From Euonymus europaeus (Eukaryota; Streptophyta; Magnoliopsida; Celastrales; Celastraceae), in NCBI GenBank assembly GCA_963580455.1, contig OY756964.1:20062001-20126000 (forward strand): a DNA stretch of 64,000 bases, read 5' to 3'. The notes below the pieces were generated by a model. It did not search any database. It worked only from the letters and a program-made list of their open reading frames with translations, and was not told the origin of the DNA. Positions within the stretch are counted from its first letter, which is position 1, and every line of letters begins with the position of its first letter. Below are positions 44,101 through 57,841 of the stretch, one piece after another. The translations under genes were made by a program, and so were the position numbers.

Positions 44101-45245
44101 CACAGTGCTTTTCTTAATGGAGATCTAAATGAAAAAGTCTATATGAGACTTCCTCCAGGGTATGATCAGGATTATAAAGGTCTAGTTTGCAAACTAAGTA
44201 AATCTCTATATGGCTTAAAGCAGGCCTCTAGGCAATGTAATACTAAATGTAAAGAAGCATTAATCAAATTTGGTTTCATACAAAGCAAGGTTGATTATTC
44301 CCTGTTTTATTATCAAAAAGCAGACAAAATAGTCATGTTACTATTGTATGTAGATGATTGGTTATTGGGGGTAATGGCATTAAACTAATCAAACAAATTA
44401 AAATTTTCATTAGTTCTTGTTTTAAGATAAAGGATCTTGGAACTCTGAAATATTTTCTAGGTTTAGAGGTCACTAGATCTCATAAAGGATGCCTCATCAA
44501 CCAAAGAAAATATGCATTAGACAAGAAAATGTTTAGGGTTCATGTATGCTAAAGCTGTTCACTCTCACGTATGCTAAAGTCGTTCACTCTCATGTAGATA
44601 TAACTATGAAAATGTTTGCTCATGACAGGAACAAAACTGTGGGGAAACTATTGTACCTTACCGTTACTCGACCTAACTTATCTTATGCAGCCAATACTTT
44701 AGCTCAATACATGAATCCTCCTATTGATTTACACTTGAGATTAGTTCACCGAGTTCTAAGGTATATTAAAAGGACATACAATCTAGGTTTGTTTTATCAT
44801 ACTACTAACAGTCTACAGGTAAAGGCATATTGTGATTCTGACTAGGCATCATGCATTGATATGAGAAAATCAGTCACTAGTTATTGCATTAAACTAGGCG
44901 ATTCATTGGTGTCATGAAAATCAAAGAAGCAGCAAGTCATCTCAAAATCCTCTGCAGAAGCGGAATACAGCGCAATGGCAATCACAATAGCAGAGTTACA
45001 ATGGCTATGCAATCTATTTCATGAACTTAAAATTCACATACATTTTCCCCTTGAGTTTCACTATGACAACTAAGCGGCCATCCACATTGCCAGCAACTCG
45101 GTATTCCATGAATGCACCAAGCACATTGATTTGAACTACCACTTCACTAGAGACAAAGTAGAGAAAGAAATTATGAATCTTCAACACACCAAAACCATTG
45201 ATCAACTGGGTGATCTTCTTACTAAAGGGATTTCAATTTTGAGCC
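41190..45245 (+). pseudogene. Copia gag-pol, second element, with many stops and shifts
   Basis: Gag at 41314-41930 (LTGENYTIWSQRTLKAL, then a UBN2-type body) is the longest clean piece. A protease-side block lies at 42279-42500 and the gag-pre-integrase motif WYYRLGHPSPNV at 42656-42700. Integrase is broken across 42820-43300. Reverse transcriptase runs 43900-44390 (KARLVVSGY, LDVHSAFLNGDLNEKVYM, SLYGLKQASR) with YVDD at 44347-44358. RNase H follows to about 45240 in pieces. It cannot make a working polyprotein. Confidence 0.87.
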
Positions 45246-45284
45246 TCAAGAAATTCCTCTCCAAGCTGAACATTCAAAATTTAA

Positions 45285-45601
45285 TGTTAATCATAAAAAA
45301 AGATTAGTTATTGGTTTTTCTTGGGCTACCACAACTACTCAAGTCCAGCCTGCTTCATAAGTTCTTCTTTTTCTTCCTGATTTGTATTTTCAAAATCCTT
45401 TTAGCTAGTACATGTCTCTGTACTCCTTGTACAGCTGATGGAACATTTAGTCGTTGCACTCATACAATAGTTATATATATAACTTGTAATGTGTTCTCAT
45501 GACACAACAACAAATATGAATATTATGAACTTATATTAAACCGCAATTACAACTTTTTTTCTCTCTCTCTATACATTTTTCATGAGCTACCTATCTTTAC
45601 A
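45285..45601 (+). repeat. 3' LTR of the second copia element
   Basis: 317 bp, diverged partner of 40803-41184. Confidence 0.88.
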
Positions 45602-45606
45602 AGTTG

Positions 45607-48600
45607 TTTTATGCACAATATATTTAGAGATGCACAATTGTGCATAATAATCATTCTACTTGTATTTGTGTTGTCGTTTCCTGAGAGACGAGGAATACTT
45701 AATGTTTGGAAACCGTTTCTTTTTCCTTGCTGTGGAAAGTTCTGGCCATAAACTGTCGACTGTTAGACTTAGATATATGTGACTTTCAAACTTTGCACGA
45801 TATTTTCCAGTGAAAAATTCTTGAGACTGTTGAGTCTTGACCCCCATTTATGATCCCTATTTTATTCTCAATGTAAAGTGACTGGACTCTCTGTGACTTC
45901 GGATATCTAGACTTTGACCTTTCTTAGATATCTAGTCAAATGGATTCGTGGACTCTCTGTTAGGTATGTCCTGTATAGCTAATTTATAATGTTTTATTTG
46001 GAACGTATATTATAATAGTACTATATTAGTTGAAATAATAAATGACAGTTTATTATATATTTGATATTTCTATTTAATAGTTGTGTTAAATATGTCCATA
46101 GATATTTGTTATAGACCTCATACTTAATAGTTAAGAATATGAGTGACGAGTGATCTCTAGTATGAATATCTTAAATCAAGTTCTTAATCGTAGAATTATT
46201 AATTGGACAATAATAATTCAGAATATCAGGATACTGTTTGTTTCATATGAAGATAGGGTTGTGAGTCTCATGCGATCTAATACTAGATATTTGAACAAAC
46301 AATATGAAAGATTTATTGTTGAATAAATGCTTCGAACATGACATGCTAAATAATGAATCACATGGAGGTGTATTTCATTGTCAATGATTTATTATTTATT
46401 TATAAATAATTCTTAGACCTGAGATGACATAATAATATTGTATATGGGTGATCGAATTTTTTCAATGTTGAGAATTTTTATTCATTGAATAAATATTGAC
46501 ATTTGATGGATTAATTTAGTTATACATAGAAACTTGTGTGCATTCGATAAGAGATCCTTCGTTTTGAAATAAACAAGGACAAAATCCTATGTGATACAGA
46601 TACTTATTGGCAGAAAAAATCCTTGGCCGAGGTTAAATGATTAATAAAAATGTGTTTTCATTAATTATTGTTTGTCAATAAATTATTTGATCTGACATAT
46701 GATTGAATTAATGGATTTGACAGGTATACATGATCCTCGCTCAATTGAGATATTGCACAGTGGAAGGATTCAATTACATAGTAATCGTAATTAAAGGTTC
46801 ATATGAAAGTATTCATCACTGATTGAGTAATCATAATATGTTGTTAAACGTCACTCGTGATTTATAAGAAATTATTAAAATGTGTTTTAATTAATATCAA
46901 AGAGTTTGATATTATTATTATTATTAATATTAATCAGTAATGAACCTAGAAAGTCACACATAAAGAATCAAAAAAAATTGTTCAGTTAGGGTTGGAAAGA
47001 GAATTGTGTTGATTCAATAATTTACATGAAATAAAAATAATCGAATTATTAATTAAATGAATGTTTATTGTAAAGCGGATTAGATTCAATTGATTAACGG
47101 ATTATGCTAACACATTAGTCATGGAACCATGATTTAATTAATATAATATAATGCATTATTATTGAAGTTTATAGTTGTTGGCACAATTATGAAATTGTGT
47201 AGGTAAAGTTTCTTTAAAATGTGTGCTGGATACACATTTGGAAGATGTAACACTATAAGTCATTATCCTTTCCATAATTGATTAGAGAATCAATTAAGAA
47301 AAAATTTATATTTTTAGAAAAAATTTCAGAAGACTTCCTTAACTTTTGGTTTTGTGATTCTAGTGGACAGCCTAGAATTTCCGTATTATCGAGGATTGAT
47401 CGGATTTTAATCAAGCACACATAAAAATAATGTTTTTATTGTGCATATTGTATATCGATTTGCTAACCGTCTCGTCGCATGTGTCAATATAGACGTCATG
47501 ATAGTTGAGTTGGCTTTTATATTCTCTTTTTGTCTCTTGATGGCATGGTTTATCATTTAAAAGTTGGGTAAGTTTATGTTGATCACCAAAAGATGACGAA
47601 GTTTGTAATTAGATTATTAAAAAATTGCAATTGGATCTGATTTCACTACAATTACATCAGTCTAACCATTCTCCGGCCAACCGTTGATGCTAACCGGTCA
47701 AAGATGACATGTCAATGAAAGTTTAATCACTGGTGGTGTTAAACATTCCAAAGAAAAGCATCTCTAAACTATCCATAATAGATGTGGAATCCATTATAAC
47801 CACAAGATTTGACTCAATTTTTAAATTTAAAAATTCAAAATCATAAGCCTCACTCACCTGAGACACTTATGAATACTTATCATTTTAGTTTAGTCACCGG
47901 TTAGAACGGTCAAAACTGACATTTTCTCAACCAAATATAAGAGTCAGTTTAATGTCACTATTGTGAACAACGTTATAAATGCAATTTTGATAAAATAAAA
48001 AAATTGAATGCTAAATTGATATTTAAATATAGTATAGTCAGGGTGTTATTTGAAACAATACTAAGGTAGAGAACAAGTGAAAAAAGTAAAATAAAAATGA
48101 CGTATACGTTTGGTTCGGCTTGAATGAGCTTATAAGCTTAATTTTATCGGTCAACAAGCACTCATGTATCAAAAAAAAAATCTTTAATTTCTTTTATTGC
48201 CCCCATTCTCTCATAATTTTACATTTTTATCTCTTAAAATATATATTAGAATTCGAAAAAATTACATATTCAAATTCAACGCATAAAACTATTTCCAACA
48301 AGATCCATATTCAATAGTTTTTATTTCATTATTAAACTAGTTTATATACTGCCAATAATAAATTGACAGTTTATATGCAATTAAAATTTACACTATATCA
48401 AAAATAACACAAATTATTTGACAGCTTATACGCGGTCAGATTTGGATCAATTGTTTAAAGTCTAGAGTCGTAGAGAATATTTAGCTATTAGGAAAGAGAG
48501 TGCTGCGACTTTAAGGATTATTATAACTTACAACCACTCCTGAACCCATAATCATACGCTTGAAAAGCGGGTCAAGAATATATTTAAGATGATTCAAAAG

Positions 48601-48725
48601 AATAGTCTCCACACAAAAACTCAACTAGTGCCATTTTGGAAAAGAACTCCTCATCAATAATGCCTTGTGCAAGTTTTTTTTGATAGGCATGCCTTGTGTA
48701 AGTTGTACAACAACCATCCATAGAT
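45607..48725. other. AT-rich intergenic DNA, possible worn LTR at about 45955-47520
   Basis: No coding exon or RNA gene is convincing in these 3.1 kb. The stretch from about 45955 (TGTTAGGTATGTCC) to about 47500 has the feel of a non-coding LTR (a long, gene-free block with no ORF), but no partner or target duplication was found. 48115-48335 is the second copy of the dispersed repeat seen at 5590-5820. Confidence 0.35.
48115..48335 (+). repeat. Dispersed AT-rich repeat, copy 2
   Basis: Diverged match to 5590-5820 in the same orientation; it also carries TTTGGTTCGGCTTGAA and AGCTTATAAGCTTAA words on its left that are typical of MITE edges. Confidence 0.5.
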
Positions 48726-50006
48726 ATGGCTCAAGAGGCAGACATAGTGATCGTAGGCGGCGGTATATGTGGCTTAGCCACCGCCCTTGCTCTTCACAGG
48801 TGTACTTTCTCTTTTATCTTTTTTGACTCTTTTTTGCCTTTTCATCTTTCATTTTCGTGAATGAAAGGCTTAACCTATGTGTGTTTCATCTGCAGAAAAG
48901 GAATCGAAAGTATTGTATTGGAAAGATCAGAGACACTAAGAGCAACAGGATCCGGAATCACAATCCAGACGAACGGATGGCGTGCGCTTGATCATCTTGG
49001 AATTGCCTCTGTGCTCAGAAAAACTGCTGTTACTCTGCAATCAATGAAGCGCGTATCAGTCCACGATGGAAAGCATATACGGTTTCCTTATGGAGATGGA
49101 GAGGCGCGTTGTTTGAAACGAACAGATCTGATTGAAGCTCTGGCTAGTAATCTGCCACACAACACCATAAAATTTAGATCCCAAGTGCAGTCAATCAACT
49201 TTGACTCCACAACGTCAAATCCAATTCTTCAACTTCACGACGGAAGCACAATCAAAGCCAAGGTTGTGATTGGATGTGATGGCGTGAAATCCACAGTTGC
49301 AGACAATTTTGAACTGAATCCAATTAGGGTTTTTTCAAAATGTACGACGAGAGGTTTCACAAATTACCCAAATGGTCACGGGCTTGAAAATGCGCTTGTT
49401 GTGTTTCACTCCAGTGATGCCCAATTCGGACAAATTCCGATCACCGACAACTTGGTTTACTGGTATCTAGTTCGAGACTGGAATTCTTCTCAAGATTCAG
49501 TTATTTCAAGAGAACCCACACTAATCAAAGAATCAGCATTGGAGTCTCTGAAAAGGGGATTCCCCATTGGTGCTGTGGAGATGGTTAAGAGAAGTGAATT
49601 AGACTCGTTACGCCTAACAAAGTTGAAATACAGAGCACCATGGGACATAATTACAGGCAATTTTCGAAAGGGGACTGTAGTTCTAGCCGGAGATGCGATG
49701 CACGCAATGTGTCCTTTCATTGCTCAAGGTGGGTCAGCTGCATTAGAGGATGCGGTTGTGCTTGCTAGATGTCTATCAGAGAAGATGTCAAGGACCGTGA
49801 GTTCAAGGGTTGATTTAGAGAAAGCACTTGGTCAATTCGTGGAGGAAAGGAAGAGGAGAGTTTTCTGGTTGTCTTTGCAAACATACCTTATGGGGATGAT
49901 GAATCACAGCCGCTCATCAATTGCTAGACTCTTAAGCATCGTCCTACTGATGATGCTCTTCAGAGATCGGTTTGGTCACACCCGCTATGATTGTGGCCAC
50001 CTCTGA
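48726..50006 (+). CDS. FAD-dependent monooxygenase (plant MO1-like), 2 exons
   Basis: Exons 48726-48799 and 48896-50006 join to 1185 nt, 394 residues. It belongs to the class A flavin monooxygenases (salicylate hydroxylase / UbiH-like fold) found as small families in plants. Motifs are complete: FAD-binding VGGGICGLATA near residues 10-20 (G11, G13, G16), the DG motif VVIGCDGVKST at 148-158 and the GD motif LAGDAMHAMCPF with G290-D291. The ATG at 48726 is right because the dinucleotide-binding fold begins a few residues later, as is usual. No transit peptide or membrane anchor is obvious, although the C-terminus (about 350-380) is hydrophobic. The substrate cannot be read from the sequence. 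A P450 gene follows 1.35 kb downstream on the same strand. Confidence 0.92.
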
Positions 50007-51355
50007 CTTGGAATCTGGATATTGTGTTTTGCTTCTTTCTTTTATGTTGAATATTCAACATTTTAGTTTGCTTTGATGGTCTTTGAAGTTTGAACAAGCT
50101 AAAGTTCCATCACCATGAGTTCACTCATGCTAACTCGAGCTATCATCTTCGAGTGCCGGATTTGTCGAGTCAAAACTCAACACATGATCACAAATGCATT
50201 GTTCCTAACAAAAACTAATAATTTCTCGGGTTCACACCGTTTGGTCAAGAAAATAATCACCAACTAAACTATATCATCCATCCAAGTGGTTCATACAAAT
50301 TAATACACCAGCCATTGTACGGTATTCGTCCCCACTTGTTTTTGAATACTTTGGTTAATTGTCACATTTGATTGTCATAACTCAAACTCGAATCTGCCAT
50401 TTGAAAGGATTTATTTTTTAACATTTCAGTCAGGCCTTTGCCTTTGTTGTTATTGGTGTAAATAACAAGCAATTTAGATGCTTGGTTTTTTCTTTCTTTC
50501 TTTCTATATTGACCCACTTGTTTCCATGAACGACCAAATGACAATTTGATTGGAGTCGTTGATGTTAAATAGATTATATGTGGTCCCTCCTCTCCTTCAC
50601 TTTAGTTTTCCTGTGTCAGATAACAAATCGTTTTCTGATGAAATTTTTCTCATTATAATATGCCATTTCTTCAACATAATTGTCTTACGTCCACAATAGA
50701 AACACTAAATTTGAAATCAATGGACCACTACACGAGACAGTATGTCATTTTTAGGCCCACTTTCGTATTATTGTTGCTTGTTAAAAGCTTTTTATATTTG
50801 ATTTTCCTTAACATAAGCCGAGCATCACGTAACCATTACAAATGCTACGAACACCAAAAGATAAGGACAGCTTAGACTTCAATAAAAAAAAGCGTTTGAA
50901 ACTATCAAATGAGGACCACATGGGACCATAATTCCATAAATCACATTCATTACGGCAACATAAGGGAAAAAAAATCACTCGAGTGATAGTTTAATTGGTG
51001 AACATTTCTAAGAATAAATTGTTTAGATTCGAGAGATCTTAAAAGAAATAAATTTGTGATCATATGTTGAATTTTAATCTAATTTACTTTTCGCATGAAA
51101 TGTTAAAATGACAAATATGTATGTCATTTTCGGTTATCATAGAAAAGGGAGTTCATCCATCCATAATGTGACCTACCATTAAATGTCACTTATATATATA
51201 ATATTGAAACAAAATCAATTATTAAGATTTTCTAAATTTTATAGTTAATTATTGTGTGCTATGTATTCCAAATTGATTAGAACTCACGAGCAATATAAAT
51301 ATTAACACAACCATTCTTCTTTTGATCACCAAAGCCTTGCCTGCATTCGGTCACC
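50007..51355. other. Intergenic DNA between monooxygenase and P450
   Basis: 3' flank of the monooxygenase and upstream region of the P450. No other gene is visible. Near 51290 the text CAATATAAATATTAAC just before the P450 start could hold a TATA-like element (TATAAATA at about 51294-51301), 55-60 bases upstream of the ATG. Confidence 0.4.
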
Positions 51356-54300
51356 ATGAATTTCATTATAGTATTGATCTTAATTCTCCTTATAGTTCTC
51401 TTGAAGCTTGTACACTCCATACTATGGGTACCATTTAAAGTTCAAAACCACTTCGTTAAGCAAGGAATAGGAGGCCCTGGCTACCGTCCGATCTTCGGGA
51501 ACACTAGGGAATCCAACCATCTGTTTGCAGAAGCTTTGTCAAAGTCAATTCCTTTCGACCGCCACGATATTATCCCACGTGCTTGTCCAAATTATCAAAG
51601 GTGGTCAGGCACATATGGGAAAACATTCCTGTATTGGCAAGGACTAATTCCTATGTTGACCATCGCTGACCCAGTCCTGGTAAAGGAGGTGTTTATGAAT
51701 ACGGGTGGGTCATTCGAAAAGCGTAAATCGGATCCTCTGGCTAAGCAGCTTATGGGTGACGGACTTACGGAGCTCCAGGGAGAGAAATGGGCCATCCATA
51801 GGAGAATTACTAGCCTGGCTTTGAACATGGAGCAAGTTAAGGTAAATTTGATTTTGATTATTTAACAAACTAGGGGAGGACATTTGATCCAATGACCCCG
51901 CCCGACCCGATGCTTATCGGGCTAGCCAAAAGTATTTTTTTTTGTCTGGGCCCGGTGACATTTTTTGTTATCTTTCCTTGTTTTGAAGGGTTGGGTGCCA
52001 ACTATCGTGGCAAGTACCGTGAACATGCTTGATAGTTGGAACGTGAGAAGAGGAGAAAGAACAGAATTGGAGCTGGAAGTTCACAAGGAGCTTCATAATC
52101 TCTCCGCTGACATTATTTCAAGAACAATTTTTGGAAGTAGCATGGAAGAAGGAAGGAATATTTTTATGTTACAGGAACGGCAAATGCGCCTCACTCTGTT
52201 AGCCTTGCAAAGTCTCTATGTTCCAGGGTTCAGGTGAGCATTTTTGAAAAATAACTGATAAAATCATTGATATTGACCACCTCCAGTTAGAAAATCCACC
52301 CCAAACACTACAAATAAATAATATTTCCTTTGGATTGAGGTCCGTACAACTTTGTTATTCTTAGACTGTCGTCATTGATTTTTAGGCTCTAAAAATGCAT
52401 TGGTTTTGTGAGAGCTAGGGACTGGACCTTTGGGTCTATGTTACTCGATTGAGCTATGTCAATCCGGTATGAGATAAAGTCTTAACACCTCCCCTACAAT
52501 AATGTCTATGTGTTGCAGGTTTTTACCTACTAAGAATAACCGAGAGAGATGGAGATTAGAGAAAGAAGTACGTGAATCAATACGAAAATTGATCAAGAAG
52601 AACAGAAAAGGAGGAGACAATTCTAGAAACTTGCTTGATTTGCTGACATGTTCTTATAAAAACCAAGCTGGCATAGAAGAGACGCTAGAGATGGATGAAA
52701 TAATAGATGAATGTAAGACATTTTACTTTGCAGGAAAGGAAACAAGTGCAAATACAATGACTTGGGCACTCATACTCCTTGCAATACATCAAGAATGGCA
52801 AACAAAGGCTCGTGAAGAAGTTATTCGTGTCTGCGGAGCTAAATTCCTCCCCACTGCAATCAATCTCAATGGACTTGGTTTTGTAAGTTCAATTTCTCAA
52901 CTTAATCATCAACTTATAAACTCATAAAGTAGTTGACGTTAATTACCTAAATCCCTAACACCACCCTATAAAATTACCATTTTTCCTAAAGGATACTTAT
53001 TCTCCCACCTCCACAAAGTCATGGATTCAAAGAGTGGGGAAGGTGGGATATTACCCTTAAATACAAATAAATAATATGCGGGGCGGGTCCTGGCCTTTGC
53101 ACACATTAACTCGAATGAGTTAAAAAATGGCCTCAACGATAATTTGACCCCACACACACATATTTTCTCTAGCGAACAACCTCAATGGTGGTTTTTTGCT
53201 GGGGTATGAATAAGATGGTTTGATAGGTCCCACAATATAACACTAACATTTTATACCAAAATTAATATTGAACTCCACATCTATTATATCAAAAATCAAG
53301 CTAGCAAAATTAAACTATTGTTTCAATATATTTTGTTGGTTCGGCCACATTAATAAAACACATATTCCGACACATTTTGTTGGCTCTAGAAAAAAATACC
53401 ATTATGGATTCTCTAATAATGTATTTATCGAGTTTATATAGCTACATCTATTTTTAAACTGATAGATCTTACCAATAACTGAGACTAAAGTTGATTTTCG
53501 ATGAATATTTTGGGATGTATTGTTTAGATTTTACGTTTTATTGTGGGATACAAGATTTGAGATTTTAGGTTTTACGATTTTATGATCTTAAAGTGCAGGA
53601 TTTAAAATTATTTAATCATGTTTAATCTCAACTATTTTAGTGCTTATGGACTTAAAAAAATAAAGATATATACTATTTTACCTTATTGAAGCACTGTACA
53701 CACACAATGTCAACTCCAAAAGTTAGGTGCACATGAGAGAAAACTTTATATGTGTATGTGTATGTGTGTGTAATTTTAGATTGGGATCCGTTACAATTAT
53801 TGTAGGATGTAGCTTTCAAGTGACTTAGAAGTTAGAAGTCGAAATAGTATGCATATATTAGAAACTGTGAACTTCACTTAGTCTTAGTCATTGCTTTATT
53901 GCATGGGGATCTCTCAAACCCTAATCACACTTCAAAACCATCTCTTGCTTTCTATAACCTCAAATGTTTAATCATGCATGCTTCAAGTTCCTTTGTGCAG
54001 ATAAGCATGGTTATAAGCGAGACCCTTCGACTTTACACTCCAACGACAATGATAGCAAGGAAAACAAGCAAAAACGTGAAACTCGGAAACATTGACATTC
54101 CTGTCGGGACGATAATAGTTCTGGCAATAATTGCATCTCATCTTGACAAAGAGATTTGGGGAGAAGACGCTGAGAAGTTTAATCCCATGAGGTTTAGCGA
54201 GCCTCGAAAGCATTTATCTTCATTGTTTCCATGGGGTTTAGGCCCCAGAATATGTGCAGGACAAAATCTGGCTACTGTAGAAATGAAAATCGCTCTAGCG

Positions 54301-54414
54301 CTGATTCTTCAACGATATCATTTTGTGTTATCACCCACGTATGTCCATGCCCCACTTCAATCATTAACCTTGCAGCCTCAACATGGCGCACAACTTGTCT
54401 TTACCGAGATTTGA
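51356..54414 (+). CDS. Cytochrome P450, CYP72 clan (CYP721A-like), 4 exons
   Basis: Exons 51356-51841, 51989-52233, 52519-52882 and 54001-54414 join to 1509 nt, 502 residues, a normal P450 size. The N-terminus is a membrane anchor (about residues 2-20, mostly I/L/V), pointing to the ER with the catalytic domain in the cytosol. Motifs: I-helix AGKETS at 315-320, ExxR as E372-T-L-R375, a PERF-like FNPMRF, and the heme loop [12 protein letters not shown] with the iron ligand C450. All are intact. The pattern [27 protein letters not shown] is that of CYP72-clan members near CYP721A; the subfamily is from memory. It is likely a hydroxylase, substrate unknown. Intron 3 is 1.1 kb and the others are short. 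Confidence 0.92.
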
Positions 54415-55604
54415 TTTTGAATACAGCTGGTGGGGTATTATTTAGTAGGTTTTTTTTAATGTAAATGCTTGCAATGTATGATAAGATTTCTAGTATTAAT
54501 TTGTATAATAACTTTGGTATTTTTAATGGAATTCATGTCAAATATTTCAATGTTTCAATTAATAAGCAGAGGAAGAGTAGAAACTTTATATACTCAAAGA
54601 TATCTGTCTATCTATTTATAACATTGAAACACTCACGATTTGACGAAGTTCTGACGTAGAAAATATATAAATTAATTTTTTAAAATTTAATGTTTTTTTA
54701 AATATACATTGATGAGTTCATGTACCTTTATATTTAAAGGATTTTTGAATTCATTTAATTCTAGATATGAGCATGAGAAATGCATATAGACTATGCAACA
54801 AATGTGTTTATTGATATTCATAAAAAATATATTCAATGTGTATAAAAGTACATTTCAATAAAAAATATTATAGATTTTTCATGAATATAATAAGGGGAAT
54901 ATTATTTACACCCTTGAATTTGTATTCCCACCCCTAAAGGAGTGAGAATATAAAAGTTTTGTAACATAAATTTATGATAGTTAATTCCCGATTTTATGTG
55001 TCAAAGTTTTTGTGTGAAATGATGTTTTATCCCCTCAATTTTTGTGCATTTGATTCTCACCCTTCACAATTGGTATTCGATTTTGATAAACAAACACCCT
55101 AATTTGATTTTCATCTTGCCATTGTGTATTTCCACATACTTGGTTCATGCTTTGTGTTCATCCTTAATGAATGCCCACAACGTATTCGATAAAATGTTTG
55201 ACTTCACTTCCTCTTGCGACTCCTTCTACATACATATGTGAGTTGTGTGGAATCATTCTTTGTATGATTGTGTTTAATATACGCACTAATGAGTGTCTCT
55301 TGTAGGCCCCATGGATCCTAAACGTCGCGCCACTCATCTTACTAGCATTACCCATGAGGATAGAGGCAACCTTTCTGCAACGACCAAGGCTTTCACTGTT
55401 GGCCGCTGGGCATTCGGAGAATTCTACATTTTTTCACGCAAGTCTAATTGCAGAGATGAAGATTGAGAGCTAGGGTTTTAGTTCCTACCCGGCTATTCCG
55501 TAGGAGAAGAAATTTCCTGTTCTAAATGTTCCTCTAGTTTTCCTTTTCTTTACTTAGTTTCCCTGCGATTCTGTTCGTTGACGACAAACGAAGGGAGGAA
55601 CGTA
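54415..55604. other. Intergenic DNA upstream of the RRA-like gene
   Basis: P450 3' flank, then AT-rich DNA, then the likely 5' UTR of the glycosyltransferase gene from about 55400. A short stretch at 55310-55460 looks more codon-like (ATGGATCCTAAACG onward) but no open frame or family is recognisable. Confidence 0.4.
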
Positions 55605-57841
55605 ATGGCGGGTCGCAGAGACGGGTCATTGATGAGAGATAAAGGGCAATCACTCCGAGGATCTCGAATTGCCGTCGCGATTGCCGTCGGAGTCCTTGTC
55701 GGTTGTGTCTTCGCTATTTTTTATCCTCATGGATTCTTCAGTACCGATCCAGTCGCACAGGGTCGTCGAATTTCCAAATCCAATTTCCAGGTTCATTTCG
55801 TTCTGTAACTATTTCGAATTGGCGTGTTTTGGTTTATGGCTTTGATAATCGTGTACGAGTGCTAAGTGGCTACTGTGGGGTTAGACTTCTCATTGTGTTC
55901 TCTGTTATCTGGTATATCTTAGCTAGATTTATGTTTTCTTTGTCATTAATTTTGAACTTGAGAGTTGACTTTTATAGTTTCTTGCCATTGAACTCAAGAG
56001 TATGCATGTATTGATCGGATCCAATGATATGAGGTTTAGAACTGAATTCCTTTCGTGCTGGGAAATGGACTTGCAGAATGATTGATCTTGATTTCAATAG
56101 CAGTTGTAAGGAGTTCAATCTAAACTTTCATGCTAACACTTAGCCTTCATTCCTTCTTAGATAAAAAAGTTTATGGGGCAGTGTTTTGACAGTCCATTTC
56201 CATTTATCTCATTCTCTATAGGACGCGAATGGGAGCTTCCTAAATGTTTTTTTTTTTGGATTCATGAAAATTATAATTGTCACATTTCTATTTTCTTTCT
56301 GCACGTCATGTTTATGTCAACAATAAGTAAAAGACTTAGATATGATAGTCTAAAAGGTAATATAGTGGCATTTCTTTTGCATCTCTTTGTTCTCGTATTT
56401 GTTTGCTATGGTTCCTTGCTTGAAAACGTGGGATTTGCATGAACATGCAACGCTGTTGTATCTATTTGCACACCATTTCCAGGGCGAGAAACTTCGGATT
56501 TCCTAGATTGTGGTTTTACTGGTTTAAACTTGAGAGTTGTGGTGACGTAAAAGAAAATGAATTATTCTACCTTGGATTTCTGACGTGCATTCAGAAGTTG
56601 ACATATCAATTTATGGATTTTGTTGTTATGAAGTTAAATTTTTTAGCTTATAACATGATCTTCACTTACGATTTCACACGGGATACTTATGTATGGTAAT
56701 CTTTCTATTGCTCATCTTCCAGGTTGCTTCATCTTCATGTGAATCCCCTGAACGGATCAAAATGCTTAAGTCAGAGATTGCGTCAGTGTTGGAGAAGAAT
56801 GCTGAGTTGAAGAAGCAGGTCAGGAAGTTAACTGAAAAACAACGGCTGGCTGAACAAGGGGAAGATAATGCACGGAAGCAGGTGCTGGTGTTGGGAGAAC
56901 AGCATAAAGCTGGGCCTTTTGGTACTGTCAAGGGTTTGAGAACTAACCCAACTGTTGTTCCGGATGAATCTGTGAACCCAAGATTAGCAAAACTATTGGA
57001 GGAAGTTGCTGTTCAGCGAGAGCTTATAGTTGCACTTGCAAATTCAAATGTGAAAAGTATGCTAGAGGTTTGGTTTACTAGCATCAAGAAGGTGGGTATA
57101 CCTAATTACTTGGTTGTGGCATTAGATGACCAGATTGAAGAATTCTGCAAATCAAATGGTGTTCCTGTTTACAAGAGAGATCCTGAGGAAGGAATTGATT
57201 CTGTTGCAAAGACGGGAGGTAACCATGCCGTATCTGGGTTGAAGTTCCGTATTCTAAGGGAGTTTTTGCAGCTAGGTTATAGTGTTCTTCTATCAGATGT
57301 AGATATCGTGTACCTCCAGAATCCTTTTGATTATCTTTATCGTGATTCAGACGTGGAGTCTATGACTGATGGCCACAATAATATGACAGCCTATGGATAC
57401 AATGATGTTTTTGACGAACCAGTAATGGGGTGGGCTCGTTATGCTCATACAATGAGGATTTGGGTGTACAACTCTGGATTCTTTTATATAAGGCCTACAA
57501 TTCCTGCAATTGAGCTTTTGGATCGAGTGGCCGATCGTCTGTCTCGGCCGCCAAGTGCATGGGACCAAGCAGTTTTTAACGAGCAGCTCTTTTTCCCCTC
57601 GCATCCTGGTTATGATGGGCTCCATGCTGCCAAAAGAACTATGGATTACTATCAGTTTATGAACAGTAAGGTCCTCTTCAAGACGGTAAGGAAAGATGCT
57701 AACCTAAAAAAGTTGAAGCCAGTAATTGTTCATGTAAATTACCACCCAGATAAGCTTCTGAGAATGAAGGCAGTTGTAGAATTTTATGTCAACGGCAAGC
57801 AAGATGCATTAGAACCTTTCCCAGACGGTTCTGATTGGTAG
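55605..57841 (+). CDS. RRA3: RRA-like arabinosyltransferase (GT77), 2 exons
   Basis: Exons 55605-55790 and 56723-57841 join to 1305 nt, 434 residues, close to the length of Arabidopsis RRA proteins. These are Golgi type II enzymes that add arabinose to hydroxyproline-linked arabinans of extensins. What is seen: a short basic N-terminus, one membrane segment at about residues 22-40, a coiled-coil-like stem at about 72-115 ([20 protein letters not shown]), the conserved [19 protein letters not shown] block and a nucleotide-diphospho-sugar transferase domain with the DxD-type motif SDVD at 253-256. [11 protein letters not shown] and the C-terminal [10 protein letters not shown] block are also family hallmarks. 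The ATG at 55605 is the first in frame and gives the family's MAGRRD start. The symbol marks the family member it most resembles, not proven orthology. Confidence 0.92.

Larger units (their letters stand above)
40803..45601 (+). mobile_element. Full-length decayed Ty1/copia retrotransposon
   Basis: 4799 bp on the + strand. LTRs 40803-41184 and 45285-45601 start TGTTAA and end CTTTACA; they differ by many substitutions, and the 5' copy has an extra T-rich stretch near 40840-40880. The primer site is a worn TGGTATTAGAG right after the 5' LTR. Target duplications AGTCG (40798-40802) and AGTTG (45602-45606) differ at one base. The 5' end lies only 320 bp past the stop of the DUF4091 gene, in the same orientation. 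Compared with the element at 12190-18234 it is a different and much older family. Confidence 0.9.

Noticed and set aside
45955..47520. A solo LTR
   Set aside because: The look is suggestive but neither matching ends nor a target duplication could be found, so it is mentioned only as a possibility.
51965..52237. Separate 90-residue gene
   Set aside because: It is P450 exon 2 plus some intron.
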